Origin: Microcyclospora pomicola
Lineage: Eukaryota > Ascomycota > Dothideomycetes > Capnodiales
Direction of reading: 5' to 3'
DNA length: 64,000 nt
NCBI GenBank assembly: GCA_002786065.1
Contig: NHNY01000001.1
Span: forward strand, 310,001-374,000
This document shows, piece by piece, positions 11,089 to 20,369 of this stretch; positions within the stretch are counted from its first letter, which is position 1; every line of letters starts with the position of its first letter. The position numbers and the translations under genes were made by a program. The notes below the pieces were generated by a model. It was given only the letters and a program-made list of their open reading frames with translations. It had not been told where the DNA came from and searched no databases.

Positions 11089-11836
11089 TGCACCGATCTC
11101 ACTCTTCTCCGGCATCTTCGCCTTTCCTCGCTAATACCAGCAGTAAGGAGCAACTCAGCGCTCATGAAATTCAGCAACAATGACCAACAGCATAGCGAGC
11201 GCAGAGGATGCATGTGATCTAACTTTTTCTTCTTTCGTCTTTCGTCATCATGTGGCGGGCCTTTTCTGGGCACTCCAGCAGAATAGGGCACAGCACAGCA
11301 CAGCGGCGGCGTTTTCTTCTCGTGTCCCAATTTTCCATACAGTATCTGATCATCATTGTCATCATAAAATCACAGTCCGAGTGGGTGGAAAAGGGAAAGG
11401 ATGGGTGAAGGCGGGAGGTTCTAGGGATGGTGGGAGGGAGTCAAAACAGGACGAGTAGAGAGATATATATGTATCAATATATACCTAAGATGCTCCGGTT
11501 CACTTTTCTGAAATCTCTGCTGTGTGACGGTGAGCGTGTCGTGGTATGCACCGCTCATACCAAGAGGCGGCTGTGGTTATGCTTTCGAGATGTGCCGCCG
11601 AACTCCGTGGATGACACTTTTTCGCCACATTCGATGCCTCGACACTAAAGAAACATTTCAGATCATCATGGCGTCTGCATTTAGCTGCTTCGAGTGCTGC
11701 TTTTGCTTGTTCGTTTCCCTTGAAATGTCAGCGTTAATCGTGAGCATCGCGCCTTGATTGTGGTGTTGCGGGTCGTTTGACAAGGTCATCTGTTGAGTAC
11801 GAGAGACTGTTTTGGTCGGGCGTGGTTGACAGAGAT
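11089..11836. other. Intergenic: AT-rich leader before GH5 gene
   Basis: No gene recognised. Contains an AT-rich stretch near 11461-11487 (atatatatgtatcaatatata). Confidence 0.5.
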
Positions 11837-13315
11837 ATGGTCAACTCGCACCTCGCCACACTGCGATTTTCTTGGAGCTGGCTCTGGGGGTTTTCGATTC
11901 TATGCACAGTGGTTCAAGGACAGATCCGCGGCGTGAATCTAGGAGGATGGCTGCTCACGGAACAATGGTATGATGGCATATTCGTCCTTTCGATTTAATG
12001 ATGGGGATTCTGGATTGACATACTGCTCCAGGATCACCCCGAACCTCTACGCCCACACGCCCGGCGCCGACGATGAATGGCATCTCTGCGCCCAACTCGG
12101 GCCCGACCGCTGTCTCCGTGTCCTCGACGAGCACTGGAACACCTTCTACACGCTCGACGACTTCCAGGACATCCGCGCCGCCGGCCTGAACACCGTGCGC
12201 ATCCCCATCGGCTACTGGGCCGTCGACCTCGACAGCAGCCTGGAGCCGTACGTCGCCGGGCAGTTTCCGTACCTCATCCGCGCCGTGCAGTGGGCGCAGC
12301 AGCTCGGCTTGCAGGTCCTGATTGATCTGCACGGCGCGCCGGGCTCGCAGAACGGCCAGGATAACTCGGGCTTGATCGGCCCGGTGTTGTTTCCGAGCAA
12401 CTCGTCGAACGCTGACCGGACTCTGAATGTGTTGAGGAATCTAACGGAGGAGTTCAAGCAGGGAGGGGCGTATGGCGACACGGTCGTGGGGGTGGAGTTG
12501 CTGAATGAGCCGCGACTAAGTGCTGATGTCTTCTCGATGGCGCAGTTGCAGGGGTTCTATCAGGAGGGAGCGCAGGTGGTCAGTGGGGTTGATGATGCGA
12601 TGAATGTCACGATTCACGGTAAGATGACGAGCTTTTCTGAGTGATGGGGGTCTGATGCTGATGAAGATGGATCTCAGATGCATTCTACGGTCCGGCTTAC
12701 TGGGCTGGCTACAATCCCTTCACGAACGACAGTGGTTTCTCACAGCCTGCCTCACATCTGACCGTGGACACGCACCAATACTACGCCTTCGCGCCCCTGA
12801 ACAACCTCACTCACGCCGAAATCCTCACCAGCGTGTGCACCGTCTCGCAACTCCTCAAGCAGCGGAAAGCGCAAAGCAGCATCCCCTACACCGTCGTCGG
12901 CGAATGGAGTCTGCAAACCGCCAGCTTGTCCAACAACGACGGCTACCAAGGCACTGGCGACGGGCAAGCCGAACGCACCTGGTTCCGGCTGTTCTTCGAA
13001 GCGCAGCACGCCGCCTATTCGCCCGACGGCCCCGGCCAGAGCGCGCTCGGCTGGATCTTCTGGTCGTGGAAGACCGAGTACGACATCGACACGTGGTCGT
13101 ACCGCAACGGCATCGCGCAGGAGTATATCCCGGCGGACATCAGCAATGCGAGTCAGCTGGTGTTTCCAGTGCTGGGAAATGGGTGTGTGGATTCGACGTT
13201 CAACTATACCGCGCCGTTGACCGTGGGCGGCGCGGTGAGGATGCGGGCGGCGGCGTGGGAAGTGCTGGGGTTGGCGGTGTTGGTGGTCGGTGTTACGATG
13301 GGCTGGAGGGTGTAG
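11837..13315 (+). CDS. Secreted GH5 glucan 1,3-beta-glucosidase (exo-beta-1,3-glucanase)
   Basis: Cell-wall or extracellular enzyme that releases glucose from beta-1,3-glucan. Three exons: 11837-11967, 12032-12618, 12678-13315; introns of 64 and 59 nt have GT-AG ends and joining restores frame (TG|G at W44, G|AT at D240), giving 451 residues. Residues 1-28 form a hydrophobic signal peptide, followed by the typical QIRGVNLGGWLLTEQW start of fungal exoglucanases. The catalytic acid/base is E203 in LLNEP and the nucleophile E315 in VVGEWS; RIPIGYWA and GWIFWSWKTE are further family motifs. The last 20 residues are hydrophobic (VLGLAVLVVGVTMGW), suggesting a GPI signal or membrane anchor, as in Exg2-type enzymes. 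Several N-glycosylation sites are present. Confidence 0.93.
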
Positions 13316-13897
13316 AGGACTGAGTGTGGCCATGATAGAATAAGGTACACGTAGTTTACGATATAGATGATGAGATGCTGATATGTATTTCATACTGTGT
13401 ACGAATGATGGTGATAGACTGGAACCTGTATACCAAAGTCCTGGCTGCGAATCGTGAACCGGCATGTTAGTCGCATAGCCACCCACGCATATATACCTAC
13501 TCTCGAAGGATGCGGAGTGCATGTCTAGATATTTGGAGTCCCTAGATACATGTTCAGATGAGGTGCGACCGAACATGTTGTTCGAGATGAAAGTTGTGCG
13601 TGCCCTTTGTGCAAAATGTACTGCACCTCGACACGGCGTCATCGTGCCTCTAGCACATCATTGATGTTGGGACGATTATCACTTCGCATCGTTCACACCT
13701 TCACACATCTCTGTAGACTTACATACAGTTTCAAAAGACTTTCCTACCATCCATCAGCGTTGTTCTAGAGCTTGCTTAGTCCTCTGGTCATTCGGTCTGC
13801 TGCATCCTGCTATCCTCTCACTTTCCCTTGCCTCACAACCTCATTCACTGCCTCTTTTCCCACCTACGCAGAAATCTAGACAAATCGACAGCGTTCG
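13316..13897. other. Intergenic between GH5 and ABC1 kinase genes
   Basis: No gene seen. The 150 bases before 13898 are pyrimidine-rich (ttcccttgcctcac), as common upstream of fungal start codons. Confidence 0.5.
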
Positions 13898-16019
13898 ATG
13901 ATCCGGCGCCCAGCAGCCACATGCTGGCAATGCGCTCGCAATAGCTTTGGGCTTCGCCCGGCCACCTTCACAACACATCCCTCACGTTCTGCTGCCGTCT
14001 CGGACTGGCGCCAAGCGGTCTCGAGCATATCAACACGGGGCACGCGACCACAGCATGACTTTCCTCCTCGAACCTCTTTAACCTCCAAACGATTCCAGTC
14101 CTTTCAACCCCTCACACCACCCTCTCCCGAGAGTCTCGGCAAACCACGCCAGGTGCGCACATACCGACGGACACGGAAATGGCTACGCCGACTCGTCCGT
14201 CTGGCGTTGCTGGGCGCCGCCGTCTACGGCATTGATGCGTACTTCTACGACTCGTGCCTGACGCGCTGCACGCGCACCTTCACGACCGGCCTCATCGTCG
14301 CGATCGACTACAAGCTGAACTTCCGGCCGGACCCATGGATCGGCGATGGGGTGATGGATCTGCACAGCCGCAGCGCGCAGCGGGTGTTCGATCTGCTGCG
14401 CAGCAACGGCGGCTTGTACCTCAAGATCGGCCAGGCGGTGGCGATGCAGAGCGCGATCCTGCCGCCTGAGTTCCAGAAGATGTTCGCGCGCATGTTCGAC
14501 GATGCGCCGCAGAATGAGTGGAAGGAGGCCGAGCAGGTGATTCGCGAGGACTTTGGCAAGAGCGTGGAGGAGGTGTTCGGGGTCAGCTTCACTGGGGAAC
14601 CGGGCAAGGGGATCATGGAGCGGACGGCCAGGGCGAGTGCGAGTGTGGCACAGGTGCATTGGGCCAGACTGCCGGATGGAAGGGAGGTCGCGATCAAGAT
14701 CCAGAAGCGGCAGATTGCGCGGCAGGTCGGCTGGGATCTGTGGGCGTTCAAGGTGGTGACGAGGATCTACACGTGGTATTTCGACTTGCCGCTCTACCAT
14801 CTGGTACCCTACATCTCTGATCGACTGATGCTGGAGACGGATTTCGAGAACGAAGCGCATAATGGAGAGATGATGCGGAAGCTCATTCAAAACGAGCCGC
14901 GGCTGCGTGATCGTGTCTATATCCCGGAAGTCTACAAGGATCTGTCTAGCAAGCGTGTGATGACTGCAGAGTGGATAGAAGGCATTCGTTTGTGGGATAA
15001 GGAGGGCATTACAGGGACGTGGAATGGCGGCTGGCGAAAAGGGTCGCCTGGTGCAGGAGGTGTCAAGCTTCCTCCTCCAGAGTCCTTGTTGGCGGATCCT
15101 ACCCAAGACGGCAAGCTCAAACCCGCTCGAGATGCATGGCGTGGTCGAACCCAAAAAGGCGGGCTTGGCCTGCCCCTGAAGCCTGTCATGCAAACCATGG
15201 TGGACCTTTTCTCCGCTCAGATGTTCTTGTGGGGTCTGGTGCATTGCGATCCTCACCCAGGCAACATCTTCATCCGTCGACTTCCCAATGGTAAGCCGGA
15301 ACTCGTCCTGATCGACCACGGTCTCTACATCCAAATGGACCCAAAGTTCCGCCAAGAGTACGCCTTGTTCTGGCGCAGTCTCATGACCTTCGACAACAAG
15401 ACCATAGCCCGTATCACGAAGGAAGAATGGGGTATCAACGCACCCGACATCTTTGCCTCCGCCACTCTGATGCGTCCATACGAGGGCGGCGACGGCAAGA
15501 CGATGAACGAAATTCGCGCCATGAGCAAGAAAGAGCTCCGCGAGCGCCAGTTCGAGATGCAAGAGAAGATGCGCAAGGGCGTGCGCGACATCCTCGCGCA
15601 GCACGACAAGTTCCCGCAGGAGCTGATTTTCATCGGCCGGAACCTGCGCATCGTACAGGGCAACAACCAGTTCCTCGGCTCGCCCGTCAACCGCATCAAG
15701 ATCACGGGCACGTGGGCGAGTCGCGCGCTGGCGGAGCGGAAGGAGGCCAGCTTCAGTGAGCGGTGGAGAGAATACGGCAAGCATGTCCTGTTCCGCACCG
15801 TCCTGATTAGCACCGACTTCGTATTCTACTGGAGCAAGATCCGGCAGTGGTTTGGAGTTGGCAAAGGCATGGATGACGATATCGAGGAGAGTATGCGCAA
15901 GATGGCTTCCGGGTGAGTTGTCCTCCGGCATTGATTGCTCGTCTGATGCCTGAGAATATTGCTGACTTGTTGATTCTAGCATGGGTGTTGAGTTACAACA
16001 TAGTGTCTTTGAGGGCTGA
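13898..16019 (+). CDS. ABC1/UbiB-family atypical kinase, mitochondrial
   Basis: Member of the ABC1/ADCK (UbiB) family, most like the ADCK1/Mcp2 branch linked to mitochondrial lipid and coenzyme Q balance. Two exons, 13898-15912 and 15980-16019, 684 residues; without the 67-nt intron the frame stops early at 15916, while splicing adds MGVELQHSVFEG, which reads as a genuine family C-terminus. The N-terminus is Arg-rich (matrix presequence), with a membrane segment near 98-116. Hallmarks: KIGQ at 176-179, Ala-rich loop ARASASVAQVH at about 245-254, VAIK lysine 267, ETDFENEA at 313-320, HCDPHPGN with catalytic D451 and N456, and LIDHG with D473. A Gly/Pro-rich insert spans about 368-425. Substrate unknown. 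Confidence 0.93.
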
Positions 16020-16548
16020 TTGAGGAGACTGCATGAGCAGCATACTACCCCTACGCTCACTTTGGGGGGATCGTTAAGGTGCATGGGTATATGTGTATAG
16101 ATAGATTCCGTCATCTTGTAGACTATGCAGTGTGTCTGAAGCAAGCCCGACAATTCTGTTCTTTGCTTCTGCTTGTTGCTGCTAACTCCCTACAAGGACA
16201 CTACTCTCATCCTAGATCGACGAACACATTTGATCTCGTCCGCCATCTCCTGTATCGATCTGATTACCTCGATCTCTACTGTCTCATGTAATAAACATCT
16301 GGAGTTGAGCAGATTCCTCAGACTCTTCTAGAGCTGTTCACAAGCCACAAGCGGAAATGCACATGAATGTGGCGCGCACGGACGTTGTGACATCACTTGA
16401 AGCTAAAGCATACAGTGACATGATCAAGCAGGATAATGCGAACTGTACTAGAACAGCAAATCCCCTCTTGATCTTAACTCCTGTGAGGAGCATCGCCTTA
16501 CCTACTTCGCCTTGCTCAACATTACATCGCGCAACCACATACACAATC
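16020..16548. other. Intergenic, nothing recognised
   Basis: Holds the 3' flank of the kinase gene and the promoter of the EI24-like gene; no supported coding or RNA feature. Confidence 0.5.
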
Positions 16549-17561
16549 ATGTCCGACAAGATCAAGGATGCCGCCGTCCAGGAGGCCCAGGCGATCCGCA
16601 AAGTCGCTACCGAAGGCGCGAAGTCTGGAGCGTATCTGTATCCTCTGAGGGTAAGGGAACTGTATTACCCCGTGAAACACTTCGACTGACAGCTTCGTCA
16701 GGGCATCTACTACCTCGCGACGCACAAAGATCTCTACAAGCCGCTGTTCGCGAAGCTGACGCCAACGCTGGGACTCGGCGCGGCGGTGACGACGGCCATG
16801 TTCATGTTCACGTACCTGCCGCAGGTGGCGGTGCTGGTGTTCACGTCGGGCCCGCTGGCGGCGCTGACGACGATCCTGCTCGTTCTTAGCGAGAGCAGCA
16901 CGCTGACCATGGTGCTGTCCAAGGCGCTGCTGATCGAGGACAGCCTGGTCGACACCTTCGACGGCACCCTGATTGCCACGGGCGAGAGCATGCTCGTGCA
17001 AAAGCAGCGCCAGGTCAAGAGCGGCGCTGCCAGCGACGCCATCGGCCGCTTGGGCAAGCTCGTCTCCAAGCCGTTCGCCAAGTTCACGCCGCAGGCGTTG
17101 GTGCGTTACCTTATGTTGCTGCCGTTGAACTTGGTGCCCGTCGTGGGCACCGTGGCGTTTGTCGTATTGCAGGGGAGGAAGAATGGCCCGAGTGCGCATG
17201 CGAGGTACTTCCAGCTCAAGGGCATGAGCAAGACGCAGAAGGAGGAGTATGTCGAGGAGCGGAAGGGTGCTTACACCAGGTATGTGTTTGTTGCGCGATA
17301 GGATCGTGTGGTTTGATTCTTGCTAATGCTCGAATGATAGCTTCGGCATCGCTGCCACCCTTCTAGAGATGGTTCCCATTGCTGGCATCTTCTTTGCTTT
17401 CACAAATACGTGAGTACAGTTCTGAACTTCCAGCTACAGCAGGCAGTATCACTGACAAAGATTCCAGCTGCGGCGCGGCACTATGGGCGAGTGATATGGA
17501 GAAGAAGACGACTTCTGCCGTCGCACCGCAATTGCGAGAGGAGACGAAGAAGGCATCGTGA
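16549..17561 (+). CDS. EI24/Rrt8-like multi-pass membrane protein
   Basis: Four exons: 16549-16650, 16702-17279, 17341-17409, 17468-17561, all GT-AG, frame kept, 280 residues. The protein has an amphipathic N-terminus (DAAVQEAQAIRKVATEGAK) and then hydrophobic segments typical of the EI24/CysZ superfamily: LGLGAAVTTAMFMFTYLPQVAVLVF with TSGPLAALTTILLVLSES, then RYLMLLPLNLVPVVGTVAFVV, and a last segment split over two exons, FGIAATLLEMVPIAGIFFAF. Yeast relatives (Rrt8, Lds1, Lds2) sit on lipid droplets and take part in spore wall formation; whether that role holds here is inference. The NLVPVVGT and EMVPIAGI repeats are characteristic of the family. The model is secure because every exon junction continues the conserved frame. 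Confidence 0.88.
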
Positions 17562-18117
17562 ACGTATGTGGTGTAGGTTACAGGCGAGACGTCAGTCGAC
17601 CCGACGTATCTGACCGAGTGTCTGATCAACGTTCATGGCTGTGCAATGATGCAAGCTGAACTAGTCCCGTTCCCACAGGAATTCCTGAGGAAAGACCGAG
17701 CCTACGAGAGCGCGAGTCCTATCATGTAATACATACCGTTGTGATCAGTATGAACCAGCAACATCCGCAATATCGAGAGGCAAAACTCGTTTCACACCCC
17801 AATGCCCTACAGCTTTACTCACGGCCTACCTGACTTGACCTATCTGGCTTACCTACTACCACATGCAACCTACGCAGAGGTGAAGTTGCAGGAACCCATC
17901 ACGGGGGCACGCACTATGATGCATCTGCGATGGGAAGAGGCTTGGTGCACATCATCTCCTATGTCCATGTACATGGAAGAAACAGAGCTGCAGGTACCAC
18001 GACTTATAAGCCTCAAAGCTTCATGAGAATGACCACAGCCTATCATCCTGGCACACCGCGACCTCATTTCACGCTGCTCCCGCAGACTACGGGTGCATGA
18101 CCTTGAAGTAAGGAACT
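17562..18117. other. Convergent intergenic region, nothing recognised
   Basis: Lies between two convergent genes and holds both 3' flanks. No gene or repeat identified. Confidence 0.5.
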
Positions 18118-18798
18118 CTATGCGGCTTTAGCACCAGACTCTCCTCCCCCATCCTCATCCTTCAAATACCCCAGGTTCCGAAAGGCTCTGTTCAAAATGT
18201 ATTGAACGACGTCTTCCTTCCGCTTATTGTATCCCATCACGTTCTCGCCGTACTTCACGCTCTCCACCGCAGCTTCAGTCTTAGTCCGCCCATAAAGCTC
18301 GCAGTCTTCATCGCAGCTACGCAGCCACTCGCGGAAGATCCGATGCCGCGCGACCTCCGGACACCTCTCCCCGAAGACATGCAAGTTGCACGTGGGATGT
18401 CCATACGTGACGAAGAACCGGTGGCCATGCCATGCGGGCTCGCGCAGGAGGAAGTGGAAGCCTGCGGTCTCGAGCGCCGGCACGTAGCGGTCTTCGTCCG
18501 CCAGATCGGCGACGACCATGTCGATGTCGATGACCGGTTTGGCGGCTAAGCCGCGCACGGACGTCGAGCCTGTGTGGTCTATCGAGAGCGCGAAGGAGCC
18601 CAGCGCAGATGCGATCATGTCCCGCAGCTCGTGGAAGCGTGTCTCCCAGGCTGGATCGTATGGCACGACCTCGAGTGCGGGCGTTTGCCTGCGATGCGCA
18701 ATCCGCTCGACAGCTGCTTGGTCCATGGGGAAATCCCTGAGCAGATCCGCGATAGGGATGCCGAAGTCGCTGGACGTGGAGTCTGATGCTGGAGCCAT
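18118..18798 (-). CDS. GrpB family (UPF0157) protein, nucleotidyltransferase fold
   Basis: Intronless 226-residue protein. The GrpB domain spans about residues 35-205: VVPYDPAWETRFHEL, then the diagnostic IDHTGSTSVRGLAAKPVIDIDMVVA, which contains the GSTSV(P/R)GL and DID residues of this nucleotidyltransferase-like fold. LHVFG and the following ARHRIFREWLR are also family features. The biochemical activity of GrpB proteins is not established; relation to polymerase-beta-type nucleotidyltransferases rests on fold. The family is widespread in bacteria and scattered in fungi, so an ancient bacterial origin is possible but not shown by this sequence. The C-terminal DEDGGGES tail is poorly conserved. 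ATG at 18798 is the first in frame. Confidence 0.9.
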   Translation of the reverse strand: MAPASDSTSSDFGIPIADLLRDFPMDQAAVERIAHRRQTPALEVVPYDPAWETRFHELRDMIASALGSFALSIDHTGSTSVRGLAAKPVIDIDMVVADLADEDRYVPALETAGFHFLLREPAWHGHRFFVTYGHPTCNLHVFGERCPEVARHRIFREWLRSCDEDCELYGRTKTEAAVESVKYGENVMGYNKRKEDVVQYILNRAFRNLGYLKDEDGGGESGAKAA

Positions 18799-19274
18799 TG
18801 TGGAGAAGCAGGATGAGTAGGAATGATTGTAGGAAATGCCAATACCCTTGGAAAGTGGTCGAGAGCGTTATGAACTACCTTGATACTGTATATTCATTCG
18901 CCGCGTTGCCAGATGTTTTCAGCCGCACGCCCTACATATTTGGTCTATCGACGTGTTGGTCGGGTGGCGGTCAATCTTCCCTGCTCCTCGTGAGCTTAAG
19001 ATTGACGAAACAGTGTCAACATGCTCCATATGCATGGTGAGGCGCGGATACATCTGTGACATTGGAGGAGTGGAACCGAAATGTAGCTTGATGTTGTAGG
19101 GATCGAGTTCCACACCCGTGATTGGTTGAACTGACAGAGCTTCGATATACGCGCTTAACGCGCGTAAAGGTAGAACTATACCACACATAGACCATCTGTT
19201 CAAGCGACCTCAAGACAATCACCGTCTCTCTGCCGGGCACTTGCACAAGGCATTAGTCTCGTGTCGCCGCAACA
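18799..19274. other. Divergent promoter region GrpB / HTH gene
   Basis: 476 bases shared by two divergent starts. No further feature recognised. Confidence 0.5.
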
Positions 19275-19664
19275 ATGGCTCCGGCAGCGATCGACCTCGA
19301 TCAGTATCGCAATTTCATCACCACCGCTGTCGCCAATGGCCACACTCAAGCCGAAGTCATTGATCAGTTGAAAGAGCAACATAACGTCGATGTGTCCGTG
19401 GCGACGCTCCGACGCCGACTCGCAAAGTGGTCTGTCGCCTCACCGCTCTCGAAGCCTAAAGACACACCCGAGCTGAATGCGATCGTCCTGCATCATTACA
19501 ACGTTCTGCAGGTCACGGACGCGGAGAGCGCGCGACTGCTACACGCCGAAGGATATGATAACCTCACGGCCAACTCGCTGAGGAAGCTGCGGGCGAAGCT
19601 AGGGCTCAGGAAGCGGGTGGTATACGAGCAGCGGACGCTTGTGGAGAGGTTGGACGGTGAATAG
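19275..19664 (+). CDS. Small helix-turn-helix protein (Clr5-like?)
   Basis: Intronless frame of 129 residues from an ATG with a purine at -3 (acaATGG). It has two consecutive helix-turn-helix-like segments: residues 10-50 (TQAEVIDQLKEQHNVDVSVA followed by TLRRRLAKW) resemble the Clr5-type or resolvase-like HTH in which a helix is followed by a T-[LY]-RRRL recognition helix; residues 65-115 (ITDAESARLLHAEGYDNLTA style, then SLRKLRAKLGLRKR) look like a second copy of the same pattern. Such domains occur at the N-terminus of fungal transposase-like or regulatory proteins, but no catalytic domain follows here. It may be a free-standing DNA-binding protein or the remnant of a longer gene. Family call is tentative. 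Confidence 0.6.
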   Translation: MAPAAIDLDQYRNFITTAVANGHTQAEVIDQLKEQHNVDVSVATLRRRLAKWSVASPLSKPKDTPELNAIVLHHYNVLQVTDAESARLLHAEGYDNLTANSLRKLRAKLGLRKRVVYEQRTLVERLDGE

Positions 19665-20369
19665 CCCCCGGGGGAAGAGCTCAATCACATTTGCGGTGAA
19701 AGACTCAAGTGGACGCGGTCATCACGATACAAGGCAACACCGCTTGTTCTTGACTTGCTAGCTCGGTGAGAGCCATGGAATTGTAAGTTGGGCGTATACC
19801 TGTGTGTGAGATGTTGCTATGGTAAGCGTCAACGGCATTGAGTTCCAAGTGAATGAGGGAAGCCTAGAAGCTGACTTGAGTTCCAAGGGAAGGAGCCAGA
19901 TGGTCTCACGAAAGCTCGATGTGCTTCACAGACGCAACATCTTGGTGTGGCAGATAGCCAAATACGCCCCCCTCACCACGCTATAAGTTCTCCTGCTTGC
20001 AGCCATGATGTGAAATGACTGTGACGATGAAGGGCAGATCAATAGTCACTACATTGGTCAAGCTGAGAAGGAAACGAAAAACGCGTCGAGAAGCCGAGTG
20101 GCAAGGAGAAGATTTAATTTCTACCTCATCTATGTGGTAAGTGTAAAAGGCCCACCTCCCAGTACTTTGCTATGTTACAGTCCATGTGACCCACGCGGCT
20201 GTGCCCCTTTGCATGTCTGGCATGCTTGCAAGCACAACTCCGAAACCCCAAAGACTGTGATTTTGATTTCACCTCCACGTCAACATCATCCGCACGTCCC
20301 AGTTCGACAAAATGCATCCCAGAAGCCTATGCGACCAGATTTGCCCGACAATCTTGTGTCGCTCAACGC
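19665..20369. other. Convergent intergenic region
   Basis: No gene recognised. The plus-strand frame starting at 20098 runs into the antisense of the CCCH gene and is judged a shadow. Confidence 0.5.

Noticed and set aside
14183-16153. 656-codon open frame antisense to the ABC1 kinase
   Set aside because: Mirrors the kinase exon, which has strong G/C third positions; translation shows no family features. Treated as a shadow.
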